A stretch of DNA of 64,000 nucleotides from contig DATIDD010000053.1 in assembly GCA_035456465.1 (NCBI GenBank), positions 6,280-70,279 of the forward strand. The letters run 5' to 3'. Source of the stretch: DATHTC01 sp035456465. GTDB taxonomy: Bacteria; Actinomycetota; Thermoleophilia; Gaiellales; Gaiellaceae. Below the pieces are notes generated by a model. The model was not told the DNA's origin. It searched no databases and saw nothing but the letters and a program-made list of their open reading frames with translations. The position numbers were made by a program, and so were the translations under genes. Below are positions 48,124 through 56,499 of the stretch, one piece after another (within the stretch, counting starts at the first letter, position 1; each line of letters opens with the position of its first letter).

Positions 48124-48221
48124 GATTCGACGCTACTCCTGAGCCGCAAGGACATCAACCGCACGGCGCTGCGCAAGAACGGCTCCCGCTGCAGTCTTCA
48201 TCGGCGCGGTGGGTCGGTCGA

Positions 48222-48250
48222 TTGCCCCGGCCCGCGTGCGGGCGTAGGAT
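48222..48250 (+). promoter_or_regulatory. Sigma-70-type promoter of the zinc-finger pair
   Basis: TTGCCC (48222-48227) and TAGGAT (48245-48250) are separated by 17 bases; the first start codon is 33 bases downstream with AGGAG between. Confidence 0.55.
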
Positions 48251-48282
48251 CGGCCACCACCCGCCTCAGGACAGGAGCCGCG

Positions 48283-48481
48283 ATGAGACCGCTGGCGTGC
48301 TGGATCGGTCGTCACGAGTGGACGTCGCGCGTCGAGCAGGGGGAGAAGTACGAAGGTGTGCGCGAGGTGTGGAACGGAGCTCGGCGGCGGCGTCGTGGGG
48401 CGGGCGACGGGCGTGAGGACGACCCCGCCTACACCGGTCCCGCCGAAGGCGGTGGCGCCGAGGGTGACTAGGCGAGGCTGA
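48283..48481 (+). pseudogene. Frameshifted small C-H-C-C zinc-finger gene
   Basis: ATG 48283 has an AGGAG site. The uninterrupted frame gives 62 residues ending in Arg/Gly-rich nonsense, but skipping one A (in TACGAAGG, about 48349-48353) restores MRPLACWIGRHEW...GEKYEVCARCGTELGGG and a stop at 48481, two bases before the next gene's ATG. The restored protein has C-x4-H-x-W and VC-x2-CG, a zinc-binding layout shared with the neighbour at 48484. Either a real frameshift mutation or a sequencing indel. Confidence 0.65.
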
Positions 48482-48483
48482 TC

Positions 48484-48639
48484 ATGGCCAAGCGCTGGCG
48501 CTGCTACGTGAGACTGCACCGATGGGTGGTGAGATGGCGCGACGAGCACGGTGAGCAGAACAGGTACATCGTCTGCCGTGACTGCGGTGAGGAACGCGAC
48601 CTCGGCCCAGTCGACATGCCGCCGGGGGTCAACTTCTAG
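48484..48639 (+). CDS. Small C-H-C-C zinc-finger protein (51 aa)
   Basis: 51 residues, below the usual ORF size limit. Cys7, His12, Cys31 and Cys34 are arranged as C-x4-H-x-W...VC-x2-CG, the same layout as the preceding gene, so the two are tandem paralogs. The rest is strongly basic (KRWRCYVRLHRWVVRWRDE) with a short acidic tail ending PPGVNF. Probably one zinc ion holds a mini-treble-clef or ribbon; nucleic acid or protein binding is possible. ATG follows the restored upstream stop by two bases, as in an operon. Confidence 0.6.
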   Translation: MAKRWRCYVRLHRWVVRWRDEHGEQNRYIVCRDCGEERDLGPVDMPPGVNF

Positions 48640-48699
48640 GACGGCCGAGGCCCGACGGGACATCTCGCGCTGACGACGGGCCTACGGGAAGATCCCGTC

Positions 48700-48871
48700 G
48701 TGAGCGGGTATAGGTTCCGGTTGTACGCCAAGGACGGCGACGACCTGGGCACCCCCCGAGTTCTCGGAGCCGAACTGGAGCGTCGTCGACACGATCGCGT
48801 TACGTGACCGCATCTACCGCGTATACCGCGTCGTGTACCTCGACGACGACGGCGACGGCGGGGGATGCTGA
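48700..48871 (+). pseudogene. Frameshifted small gene of unknown family
   Basis: From GTG 48700 the frame reads SGYRFRLYAKDGDDLG, then is lost at a run of six C (48752-48757). Removing one C continues into PEFSEPNWSVVDTIALRDRIYRVYRVVYLDDDGDGGG and a TGA at 48871. The joined peptide (about 57 residues) resembles short actinobacterial proteins with an FRLYDxxGxDLG start and a GRxYRV-VVxV strand that I recall without a function. Either decayed or an assembly indel. Confidence 0.5.
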
Positions 48872-49249
48872 TGCTCGAGGAGCCGCCGACGTCGACGTGA
48901 GAGGCGGTTGCGAGCCCCGCACCGCGCTGCGCGGATACGTCGCTCAGCCTCGAAGGACGAAAACCCCTGCATAGACAGGGGTTTTTGCATCGACAGGGTT
49001 TTCGCGTCGAGCACCTGATCTCCCGCTGCGCCGCGACGGTTCTCCGTCGCGTGGTAGGAGCGGCTCCGGGGCTCGGGCGAGCCGCAGGTCAGGTGCTCCA
49101 CGCCGAGCTCGCAGGCTCGCGTCCGGCTTCGGAAAAACACGGAGCCGTATCGGTGCTCTCCCGGATGGAGGACTGAGTTCCGCGACGGATCGTCGCCGGT
49201 TGCGACAGCTGGAAGGAGCGACTGTGCGTCAGGTCGAGAGGGAGGCTCG
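48872..49249. other. Intergenic stretch at the end of the degraded island
   Basis: No credible gene on either strand. It holds the hairpin at 48960-48986 and, before 49250, a purine-rich ribosome site (GAGGGAGG) for the hydrolase gene. Composition is slightly less GC-rich than the flanks. Confidence 0.6.
48960..48986. terminator. Bidirectional intrinsic terminator
   Basis: AAAACCCCTG and CAGGGGTTTT form a 10-bp stem around CATAGA, with T-runs on both strands. It marks the right edge of the island's coding part. Confidence 0.8.
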
Positions 49250-51265
49250 ATGAACGCCTCATCCGCACAGTTCGGCCGCGGCCGGGTAGTCGCGCTCGTG
49301 CTGATCGCGCTGGTCGCACTCTGGCTCGGCTACCTCCATTTCGCCGGTGGCTCGGACTCGGTCTCGGTGCCGTCGGGCGGGCAGGAGGGGCAGCTGACAC
49401 TGGAGTCGTGCACGTACGAGGGTGAGCCCGCCGACTGCGGGACGCTGGTCGTCCGCGAGAACCGGCGCGACCCCGACTCACGCCTGATCGCGCTGCCCGT
49501 GAAGCGCATTCGGACGCAATCGGCGAATCCCGGCGTGCCGGTCTTCGGCCTGTACGGCGGCCCCGGCCACAGCAACTTCAAGTTCACCGCCATGACGCGG
49601 TTCGCGGGCGACCGGGACGTGGTCCTCGTCGGCTATCGCGGTGTCGACGGTTCGGTGCGCCTCGACTGCCCAGAGGTCGTCGACTCGCGGGAGAGCTCAC
49701 CCGACTGGCTCAGGACGTCGTCACTCGAGTCCGACGCGGCGGCGTTCCGCGCCTGCGCCGAGCGGATCCGCGACGACGGCGTCGACCTGGCCGGGTACAC
49801 GATTCCGCAGCGGATCGACGACTTCGAGCTCGTGCGGCGCAAGCTCGGGTACGGGCCGATCGACCTGGTGAGCGAGAGCTTCGGCACGCGTCTCGCGCTG
49901 ATCTACGCCTGGCGCTACCCCAAGAGCATCCACCGTTCGGTGATGGTCGGCGCGAACCCGCCCGGCCACTTCCTCTGGGACGCGAAGACGACCGAGGAGC
50001 AGCTCCAGCGCTACAGCGCTCTGTGTGCCGAGGACGAGGGCTGTCGCGCGCGAACCGATGATCTGGCCGCAACGGTGAACTCGGAGTTCGAGCGGATCCC
50101 GAGCCGCTGGGCGTTCCTGCCGATCAAGGAGGGCAACATCCGGGCGGCGGCACTCGCCGGTCTGTTCAACGCGACGTCCGACGGCGGGGGGCCGCTCGCC
50201 GGGCCGCTGACGCTCGACACCTTCCTCTCGTCGGAGGAGGGCGACGCGAGCGGCATGTGGTTGCTCTCCGTAGCGACCCAGCTCGTCTTTCCGCGGGTGC
50301 AGGTCGCCGGGGACGTCGCCGCCATGGGACGGATCGACGACGCGTATGCGAGGCGGTTCTTCGCCGCACCGGTCGACCGCGGCGCCGCCCTCGGCAGCGG
50401 CTTCACCGAGTTCGTCTGGGTCGGCGGACGACTGGTCGACGCGTGGCCGGCGACCCCCGACGACAAGCTGTACAACAGCCTCCAGGACTCGAACGTCGAG
50501 ACGCTGCTCGTCGGCGGCGCGCTGGACTTCTCCACGCCGCCGCAGGTCGCACGCCGCGAGCTGCTGCCCCATCTCCCAAACGGGCAGCAGGTCGTGCTCC
50601 CGAACCTTGGGCACACCGAGGACTTCTGGGCCTACCAGGAGGCGGCGTCGACACGGCTGATCAAGACGTATCTCGATACCGGCCGCGTCGACACGTCGGC
50701 CTACACCGAGAACCGTCTCGACCTCACGCCGTCGCTCACGCACTCGGAGCTGGCCAAGGTCGCCGTCGGCGTCATGCTCGGATTCGCGGCGCTGGCCCTC
50801 TTCTCGCTGGTCTGGCTCGCCCGGCGTCTGTTCCGCGGCCAGACGTTCGGGCGGAAGGGCAGCGTCGCTGCGCGGTCGCTGCTCCCCTTCGTCCTCGGGC
50901 TGGCAGGGTGGTTCACCGGGGTGCTGATCGTCCTGATCGCGTTCCCGACGGTGCCGCTCACCAGCGCCGCGCTCGCGGTCGTGTCGATCGCGCCGCCCGT
51001 TGCGCTCGCCGTCTACGCGGGCTGGTACCGGCCCGCTGCCTACGGAATGGTCGCGGCCCTCGTCGCGCTCAGCAGCGCTGTGGTCGGCGCCTGGCTCGGA
51101 TTCCGCGTGCCGGACGGGCCGGCGCTCGGTTCACTGACGGCGATCGTCGGGGCGATCCTCGGCGCAAACCTCGCGCTCATCGCACTCGACGTCCTCGCGC
51201 CGGCGGCCGTGCCCGCCGGCGAGCCCGAGGCGCCGCAGGCGAGGACGCTCCCCGGTCCGGTCTGA
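49250..51265 (+). CDS. Membrane-anchored alpha/beta hydrolase with C-terminal membrane domain
   Basis: 671 residues from ATG 49250 with GGGAGG upstream. One N-terminal helix (12-32), an extracytoplasmic proline-iminopeptidase/TAP-like hydrolase with GLYGGPG (oxyanion, 100-106), LVGYRGVDGS, nucleophile Ser210 in SESFGTR, and a C-terminal DFSTPP...LPNLGHTEDFW segment with the Asp and His. Residues ~500-660 contain about five membrane helices. Probably a secreted-side peptidase or esterase; hydrolase fused to a membrane domain is uncommon. Located between the degraded island and the LuxR giant. Confidence 0.8.
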   Translation: MNASSAQFGRGRVVALVLIALVALWLGYLHFAGGSDSVSVPSGGQEGQLTLESCTYEGEPADCGTLVVRENRRDPDSRLIALPVKRIRTQSANPGVPVFGLYGGPGHSNFKFTAMTRFAGDRDVVLVGYRGVDGSVRLDCPEVVDSRESSPDWLRTSSLESDAAAFRACAERIRDDGVDLAGYTIPQRIDDFELVRRKLGYGPIDLVSESFGTRLALIYAWRYPKSIHRSVMVGANPPGHFLWDAKTTEEQLQRYSALCAEDEGCRARTDDLAATVNSEFERIPSRWAFLPIKEGNIRAAALAGLFNATSDGGGPLAGPLTLDTFLSSEEGDASGMWLLSVATQLVFPRVQVAGDVAAMGRIDDAYARRFFAAPVDRGAALGSGFTEFVWVGGRLVDAWPATPDDKLYNSLQDSNVETLLVGGALDFSTPPQVARRELLPHLPNGQQVVLPNLGHTEDFWAYQEAASTRLIKTYLDTGRVDTSAYTENRLDLTPSLTHSELAKVAVGVMLGFAALALFSLVWLARRLFRGQTFGRKGSVAARSLLPFVLGLAGWFTGVLIVLIAFPTVPLTSAALAVVSIAPPVALAVYAGWYRPAAYGMVAALVALSSAVVGAWLGFRVPDGPALGSLTAIVGAILGANLALIALDVLAPAAVPAGEPEAPQARTLPGPV

Positions 51266-51389
51266 GCATCGTTCACGAACGCCTCGAACAGGCCTGCGGG
51301 CCTTCTCACTGGTGGAGTCCTCGCGGCGAGGCGCCGGCCCCGTCGACCGAGATTGCCTTCTGCGCCGGGCGTGTCACGATCGCTGCGAG

Positions 51390-54131
51390 GTGACCGTCGC
51401 TCAGATCATCGGCAGAGAGGTAGAGCTTTCCTCCGTCTTCGCCTTCCTCGACGACGTCCCGGACGCGCTGTCCGTGCTCGCGCTCGAGGGCGAGGCCGGC
51501 ATCGGGAAGTCGACCCTCTGGCGTGCCGGCGTCGAGCATGCGCGCACGCGGGGGTGGCGCGTTCTCTCGTCGCGGCCGGCGGAGGCCGAGCGCAGCCTGG
51601 CGCACCTGGGCCTGGGCGATCTGTTCGAGCAGGTTCTCGACGACGTCCTGCCCGCGCTCCCCGTGCCGAGGCGTCGCGCGCTCGAGATCGCGCTCCTCCT
51701 CGAGGAGGCGGGGGACGTCGCCGTCGACGCGCGCGCGCTCGGGATCGCCACGCGCAGCGCGTTGCAGCTGCTCGCCGAGGAACGGCCGCTCCTCGTCGCG
51801 ATCGACGATCTCCAGTGGTTCGACGCCGCGTCGGCGAACGCGATCACGTTCGCCCTGCGACGGCTCGTCGCCAGCCCGGTGCTGCTGCTCGTCGCCGTCC
51901 GCAGCGCCGAGCCGGCACTGTCGGAGCTCGAGCGGGCGGTCGGCCCGGACGGCATCCGGCGTCTGCCGGTCGGCCCGCTCAGCATCGGCGCGCTGCACCG
52001 TCTCCTCCGCGATCGGCTCGACAAGCCCTTCGGGCGCCAGACCCTGCTCCGCATCCACGAGCGGTCGGGCGGGAATCCGTTCTTCGCGATCGAGCTGGCC
52101 CGCGTTCTCGACGCGGGCGCCGACCCGGCGCGGCCGCTGCCGGTTCCGGAGACGCTCGACGAGCTCGTGCGCGCCAGGATCTCCGAGCTTCCCGCCGCGA
52201 CGCGGAAGGCGCTCGCGCTCGCCTCGGCGTTGGGCACGACGTCCGAGCCGCTCCTGGAGCTGGCGGGCGCTGCGGGAGAGGAGCTTGCGCCGGCACTCGA
52301 CGCGGAGGTGATCGAGCGCGCGGACGGGTCGATTCGGTTCACGCATCCGCTCCTCTCGTCGGTTCTCTACGAGGACCTGGGAGAGGACCGGGAGGACGTC
52401 CACCGACGGATCGCACACATCGTCGACGATCCGCTCCTCCGCGCTCGTCACCTCGCGCTCTCGAGGCGGGAGCCGGATGGCGACGTGGCCGCCGAGCTCG
52501 ACGCCGCGGTGAGCCTGGCGGCCGAGCGCGGCGCGCCGGCGCTCGCCGCCGAGCTCGCCGAGCTGGCGCTCCGGCTCACCCCACCGGTGGCCGGTGAGCG
52601 CCGCCGGCGGGCACTGGCTGCGGCTCGGGCGCACCACGCCGCGGGCGAATGGACGCGCGCCCGGACGATCGCGACCGCTCTCCTGGCCGAGACGGAGGAC
52701 GGCTCGTTGCGCGCCGACGCTCTGGTCCTCCTGGCCGAGCTCGAGAGCGTCGGCCGCGCGGTCCCGCTGCTCGAGGAGGCACTTGGCGAGGCGGTCTCCC
52801 GTCCGGCGCTCCAGTCGGAGATCCACTGCCGACTGGCGTGGGCGACGCGCTTCCGGTCGGGGTATGTGCGCGCGCTCGAGCACGCCCGTGCAGCGCTCGA
52901 GCTGGCCGAGGGCCTCGACGACGACGTGCTTCGAGCGCGCGCCGGCGTCGTGCACGCCATTCTCGGCTGGCTCGCCGGCGACGCCGACGCGCCGGCGCTG
53001 CCGGCGAGGGCGGACGACTTCGCGAGCGCCCTCGGCGGCGAGCGCTCCGTGCAGGAGGCGACGTTGGCCGTCGTGAACACCTTCGCCCCGTCCGCTCGGA
53101 GGGAGGAGGCACGGGCCTTGCTCGAGCGCGAGTACCGCGACTCGTGCGAGCGCGACGAGCCGCGGAGCGCGCGCGCCCTCTGGGGCCTCTCGTGGATCGA
53201 GTTCTGGGCCGGACGCTGGGCGCTCGCGGCCGAGCATGCCGCTCGCGCGCACGACATCTCGAGCCAGTATGGCCTCGAGGTCCCGCAGGACCACCTCCCG
53301 ATCGCGCTCGTCGCCGTCCATCGCGGCCAGCTCGACCTCGCACGGCGGCACTCGGAACGGGCCCTCGCACTGGCCGAGGAGCAGTTCGGCCTTCGCCCGC
53401 CCCAGCACGTGGCGATCCTCGGGCTCGTCGCGCTCGGGGCGGGAGACCTGCGGGAGGCAGCGGCGCGGCTCGGGGAGGCCGACCGGCAGGCCGCAGGGCT
53501 CGGGTGGGGCGAGCCGAGCATCCGCTGGTGGAGCGCCGACCTCGTCGAGCTGCAGCTCGAGCTCGGCCGGATCGACGACGCCGTTCCCGTCCTCGACCGG
53601 TGGGAGGAGGACGCGACGCGCCTCGGCCGCGAGTGGGTCCTCGCTCAGGTGACCCGCTGCCGCGGTCTCGTCGCCGCGGCCCGCGGCGACCTCGAGCAGG
53701 CGCTGGCCCTGCTCGAGCAGGCAATCGCCGAGCACGAGGCCGTCGGCGATCCGTTCGGCCGCGCACGGGCGCTGCTCGGGCTCGGCGTCGTCAGGCGTCG
53801 CGGTCACCGGAAGCGCCCTGCCCGCGACGCCATCGACGCCGCCGTCGACGCCTTCGAGACGATCGGCGCCTCGGGCTGGGCGGCGAAGGCCCGCGCCGAG
53901 CTCGCGCGCATCGGCGGGCGGGCCCCCCGCGACGGCGAGCTGACGCCGACCGAGCGGCGCCTCGCCGAGCTCGTGGCCGAGGGCCGCTCGAACAAGGAGA
54001 TCGCGGCCGCCCTCTTCGTGACGCCCAAGACGGTCGGGACGACCCTGTCCCGGCTGTACGCCAAGCTCGGCGTCCACTCGCGGACCGAGCTGATCCGCCG
54101 TCTCGCCGAGCGGCCCGCCGGCAAAGTGTAG
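51390..54131 (+). CDS. Giant LuxR-family ATPase regulator
   Basis: 913 residues from GTG 51390 (VTVAQIIGREVEL); an in-frame ATG at 51312 would add an unlikely 26 residues. AAA-16 ATPase with IGREVELSSVFAFLDDV and Walker A GEAGIGKST (about 36-44), Walker B LLVAIDDLQWFDAAS, then ~500 residues of helical repeats and a C-terminal LuxR helix-turn-helix LTPTERRLAELVAEGRSNKEIAAALFVTPKTVGTTLSRLYAKLGVHSRTEL. A large signal-dependent transcription activator. Candidate targets are the adjacent hydrolase, DUF4242 and cupin genes. Confidence 0.88.
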   Translation: MTVAQIIGREVELSSVFAFLDDVPDALSVLALEGEAGIGKSTLWRAGVEHARTRGWRVLSSRPAEAERSLAHLGLGDLFEQVLDDVLPALPVPRRRALEIALLLEEAGDVAVDARALGIATRSALQLLAEERPLLVAIDDLQWFDAASANAITFALRRLVASPVLLLVAVRSAEPALSELERAVGPDGIRRLPVGPLSIGALHRLLRDRLDKPFGRQTLLRIHERSGGNPFFAIELARVLDAGADPARPLPVPETLDELVRARISELPAATRKALALASALGTTSEPLLELAGAAGEELAPALDAEVIERADGSIRFTHPLLSSVLYEDLGEDREDVHRRIAHIVDDPLLRARHLALSRREPDGDVAAELDAAVSLAAERGAPALAAELAELALRLTPPVAGERRRRALAAARAHHAAGEWTRARTIATALLAETEDGSLRADALVLLAELESVGRAVPLLEEALGEAVSRPALQSEIHCRLAWATRFRSGYVRALEHARAALELAEGLDDDVLRARAGVVHAILGWLAGDADAPALPARADDFASALGGERSVQEATLAVVNTFAPSARREEARALLEREYRDSCERDEPRSARALWGLSWIEFWAGRWALAAEHAARAHDISSQYGLEVPQDHLPIALVAVHRGQLDLARRHSERALALAEEQFGLRPPQHVAILGLVALGAGDLREAAARLGEADRQAAGLGWGEPSIRWWSADLVELQLELGRIDDAVPVLDRWEEDATRLGREWVLAQVTRCRGLVAAARGDLEQALALLEQAIAEHEAVGDPFGRARALLGLGVVRRRGHRKRPARDAIDAAVDAFETIGASGWAAKARAELARIGGRAPRDGELTPTERRLAELVAEGRSNKEIAAALFVTPKTVGTTLSRLYAKLGVHSRTELIRRLAERPAGKV

Positions 54132-54166
54132 GAATCCTCCAACTTTCCGCGGGGACGGAGGGCTCG

Positions 54167-54172
54167 TAGCGT
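54167..54172 (+). promoter_or_regulatory. Putative -10 box of the DUF4242 gene (leaderless-type)
   Basis: TAGCGT ends 7 bases before the GTG at 54180. Confidence 0.4.
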
Positions 54173-54179
54173 CGGCGGC

Positions 54180-54452
54180 GTGAAGCAGTTCCTCGTCGAG
54201 GTCTTCACGCCCCGGCCGAGCGCCGGGGAGCTCGCGACCGCCGAGCGCCGAGCGAGGCTGGCAGCCGGACGGCTGTCGGGAGCGGACGGCGAGGTGCGGT
54301 ACGTGCGCGCGACGTACGTTCCGGAGGACGAGATCTGCTTCTTCGTCTTCGACGCCCCATCGGGCCGACGCGCGGCGGTCGTCGCACGGCGCGCCGGGCT
54401 CGATCCGATCCGCGTCGTCGAGGCGGTCTCGTCAGGAAAGGAGGAGCAGTGA
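54180..54452 (+). CDS. DUF4242-like small protein
   Basis: 90 residues. KQFLVEVFTPRPSAGELATAERRARLAAGRLSG, then EVRYVRATYVPEDEICFFVFDAPSGRRAAVVARRAGLDPIRVVEAV. This beta-alpha-beta ferredoxin-like order, with the VRYVRSxxVPEDExCFxxFxAPS signature, matches DUF4242 proteins; some of these bind nickel. The last four bases overlap the cupin gene (GTGA), so both are co-translated. Confidence 0.8.
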   Translation: MKQFLVEVFTPRPSAGELATAERRARLAAGRLSGADGEVRYVRATYVPEDEICFFVFDAPSGRRAAVVARRAGLDPIRVVEAVSSGKEEQ

Positions 54453-54949
54453 GGAAGTGGCCCTGGGCCGTTCTGGTCTGCGTCGTCGTGGTTGCGGTGT
54501 ACGTGACCAACGTGCTGGCGACCCCGCCGTCGGGCTTCACCGCGGCACAGCAGTGGAAGGGCGTCTTCGGAGAGATCGACCTGCACGTCGCCACCAAGGA
54601 GGCCAAGCAGCCTGGGCACAAGGTCAAGCTCGAGACGCGCGGGGAATCGGATCTCTACGTCACCAGGAACGTGATCGCGCCCGGCGGCGCGAGCGGATGG
54701 CATACCCATCCCGGCCCGAGCCTGATCATCGTGGCCGTGGGGGAGATCACCGCCTACGAGGGGGACGATCCCACCTGCACCCCCACGCGCTACAAGGCGG
54801 GCGAGGGGTTCGTCGACCCCGGCGACGGTCACGTGCACCTGCTGCGCAACGAGACCGACGCACAGGCGGAGACGGTCGCCGTCCAGATCCTCCCGAAGGG
54901 TGCGACGAGGCGGGACGACATGCCGGCTCCGGGCAACTGCGGGTTCTGA
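54449..54949 (+). CDS. Secreted or anchored cupin-domain protein
   Basis: 166 residues from GTG 54449. A hydrophobic N-terminus (about 5-24, WAVLVCVVVVAVYVTNVLA) is a signal peptide or anchor. The cupin motif 1 is GASGWHTHPGPSLIIVAVGEITAYEGDD (two His and later Glu), followed by motif 2 GEGFVDPGDGHVHLLRN, so a metal site is likely. Extracytoplasmic single-domain cupin; substrate unknown. Confidence 0.82.
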   Translation: MRKWPWAVLVCVVVVAVYVTNVLATPPSGFTAAQQWKGVFGEIDLHVATKEAKQPGHKVKLETRGESDLYVTRNVIAPGGASGWHTHPGPSLIIVAVGEITAYEGDDPTCTPTRYKAGEGFVDPGDGHVHLLRNETDAQAETVAVQILPKGATRRDDMPAPGNCGF

Positions 54950-54979
54950 GAGGAGCGATCGACGAGCCCGCGATCCGGC

Positions 54980-55030
54980 GCTCGGCTCGGCCCGCACGGG
55001 TCGAGCCGAGCGGCCGGAACGTGCCGTTCC
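54980..55030. terminator. Two hairpins between convergent genes
   Basis: GCTCGGCTCG...CGAGCCGAGC (54980-55011) makes a 14-bp stem with one G-T pair and a GCAC loop; GGAACG/CGTTCC (55016-55030) follows. Together they terminate the cupin and methyltransferase transcripts from both sides. Confidence 0.65.
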
Positions 55031-55054
55031 CCCGGCTCGTCGCGACGGCGTGCG

Positions 55055-55861
55055 TTATGCGCGCGCGATCAGGAAGTGGTACTCGTTCTCGAGCCGGTAG
55101 CTGCCGTCGGCGGCGCGGTAGGGAGCGAGGCCTTCGACGATCGCGGCCTTCACCGCGTCCTCGCGGTCAGGGCCGGCGAGGACGACCAGGCCGGCGGGGG
55201 CGAGGAGCGCGCGGCCGAGCGTCTCTGCGTCCGGGTACTCGAAGGCCCAGGTCGTCGCAAAGGTGGTCTCGGGCGTGAGCCCCGCGCGGGCCGCGAGCGT
55301 CTCGAGCGCGCCGTCCTGGGAGAGGTCGGGGTCGGGTGGCGCGTCGGGCGGACGCGGCGGCAGGAACGGTCGGGCGATCGCCTTCATCGCCTCGAGCTCG
55401 CAGCGTTCGTGCGCTCCCCAGACTTGGACGACGACCGCAGCGCCCGGCCTGGCGACGCGACCGGCTTCCTGAAGGGCCGCGACCATGTCGTTCGCGAAGA
55501 AGAACGAGTTGAACCCGGTGACGAGGTCGAAGGAGTGGTCGTCGTAGGGGAGGTCTTCCAGCTCGCCGACCCGGAGATCGGCTTCGGGCAGCCGCTCGCG
55601 CGCCAGCTCGATCAGCGCCTCCGAGGCATCGATTCCGAACGCCTCGCCGCCTCGGTCGACGACGAGGCGGAGAAATGCGCCGACACCGCAGCCGATGTCG
55701 AGCACGCGCTCGCCCGGCCGGAAGCCGACCCGGCTCAGCGCTGCCTCGTAGTTCGGGAGCTGCTGGTCCTCGCTGATCGCCCAGTCGGCGGGCCGCGCGC
55801 CCCAGAGTGGCCCCCAGCGGGTCGCGCTGCCACGCGCGCCGGTCGCCGAACGTGCGGGCAT
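55055..55861 (-). CDS. Class I SAM-dependent methyltransferase
   Basis: 268 residues from ATG 55861, with GAAGGAG eight bases upstream. Motif I VLDIGCGVGAFL (53-64), acidic ribose-binding EAFGIDASEALIELARERL, motif IV YDDHSFDLVTGFNSFFFA. Methyltransferase_11/25 family; the target cannot be predicted. It diverges from the PadR gene across a 40-bp AT-rich palindrome, so PadR probably represses it. Confidence 0.85.
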   Translation of the reverse strand: MPARSATGARGSATRWGPLWGARPADWAISEDQQLPNYEAALSRVGFRPGERVLDIGCGVGAFLRLVVDRGGEAFGIDASEALIELARERLPEADLRVGELEDLPYDDHSFDLVTGFNSFFFANDMVAALQEAGRVARPGAAVVVQVWGAHERCELEAMKAIARPFLPPRPPDAPPDPDLSQDGALETLAARAGLTPETTFATTWAFEYPDAETLGRALLAPAGLVVLAGPDREDAVKAAIVEGLAPYRAADGSYRLENEYHFLIARA

Positions 55862-55880
55862 GGTCGCTCCTTCGTTAGAC

Positions 55881-55902
55881 TATGATCTGTAGTTATAAAC
55901 TA
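55881..55902. promoter_or_regulatory. AT-rich divergent promoter/operator of padR and methyltransferase
   Basis: TATGAT (55881-55886) followed by the palindrome TAGTT-ATA-AACTA (55890-55902), whose last base is the A of the padR ATG. A stretch this AT-rich stands out from the surrounding GC-rich DNA. It fits a PadR operator controlling both directions. Confidence 0.65.
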
Positions 55903-56468
55903 TGGGACGTAGCTCAGTCAACAGCGAGCTCACCTTCTTCTCGTACGAGATCCTGGGGCTCGTCGGGCGCGCCGGTGCCGCCGCGCACGACCTCCTGCGG
56001 CTGGCGCAGCGCGGGCGGATGCTCGCCTGGGCGGGCGAGAGCCAGTACTACACCGAGCCGAAGCGGCTCGCGACGCTCGGCTACCTCGCCGCGCGCAAGG
56101 AACCGGGCAAGACGCGCGAGCGCACCGTCTACACCCTCACCGAGCAGGGACGGCAGGCGCTCGTCGAGCATGCACGAACCCCCGTCGCCGTCATGCCGGT
56201 GAAGAGCGACGCGCTCCTTCGCCTGCTGATCTGCGACCTCGTCGGCGAGGAGGTCACGCGCGAGAGCATGGCGACGTTGCGTGACGACATCGCCGATCTC
56301 GAGCAACGCCTCGACGACGCGGAGCGCACCGCGAGGAGCCTCCCTCACCGCGAGAAGTACCTGCTCCTCGTGATCGCGTTTCTGCGCCGGCTCCTCGAGC
56401 TCCACCTCGAGCTCGCCGACGAGGTCGAGCATCAGTTCGCGGCGTCGTCGGCGAGCGACGTCGGGTAG
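55902..56468 (+). CDS. PadR-family transcriptional regulator
   Basis: 188 residues from ATG 55902. N-terminal PadR winged helix: SELTFFSYEILGLVGRAGAAAHDLLRLAQRGRMLAWAGESQYYTEPKRLATLGYLAARKEPGKTRERTVYTLTEQGRQAL, where the TEPKRL and YTLTExG wing are diagnostic. C-terminal Vir/dimer helix DDIADLEQRLDDAERTARSLPHREKYLLLVIAFLRRLLELHLELADEVE (~125-180). A repressor that usually autoregulates and controls a neighbour; here the divergent methyltransferase. Confidence 0.9.
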   Translation: MGRSSVNSELTFFSYEILGLVGRAGAAAHDLLRLAQRGRMLAWAGESQYYTEPKRLATLGYLAARKEPGKTRERTVYTLTEQGRQALVEHARTPVAVMPVKSDALLRLLICDLVGEEVTRESMATLRDDIADLEQRLDDAERTARSLPHREKYLLLVIAFLRRLLELHLELADEVEHQFAASSASDVG

Positions 56469-56499
56469 ACGAGGCGGTCGGACGCAACCGGAAAACGCC

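Noticed and set aside
48349..48757. Programmed +1 frameshifting at the two small genes
   Set aside because: No stimulatory hairpin or known slippery layout is seen; decay or sequencing error is simpler.
47424..49249. An intact prophage or conjugative element
   Set aside because: Only a broken integrase end and a few small genes are present; no structural, transfer or replication genes.
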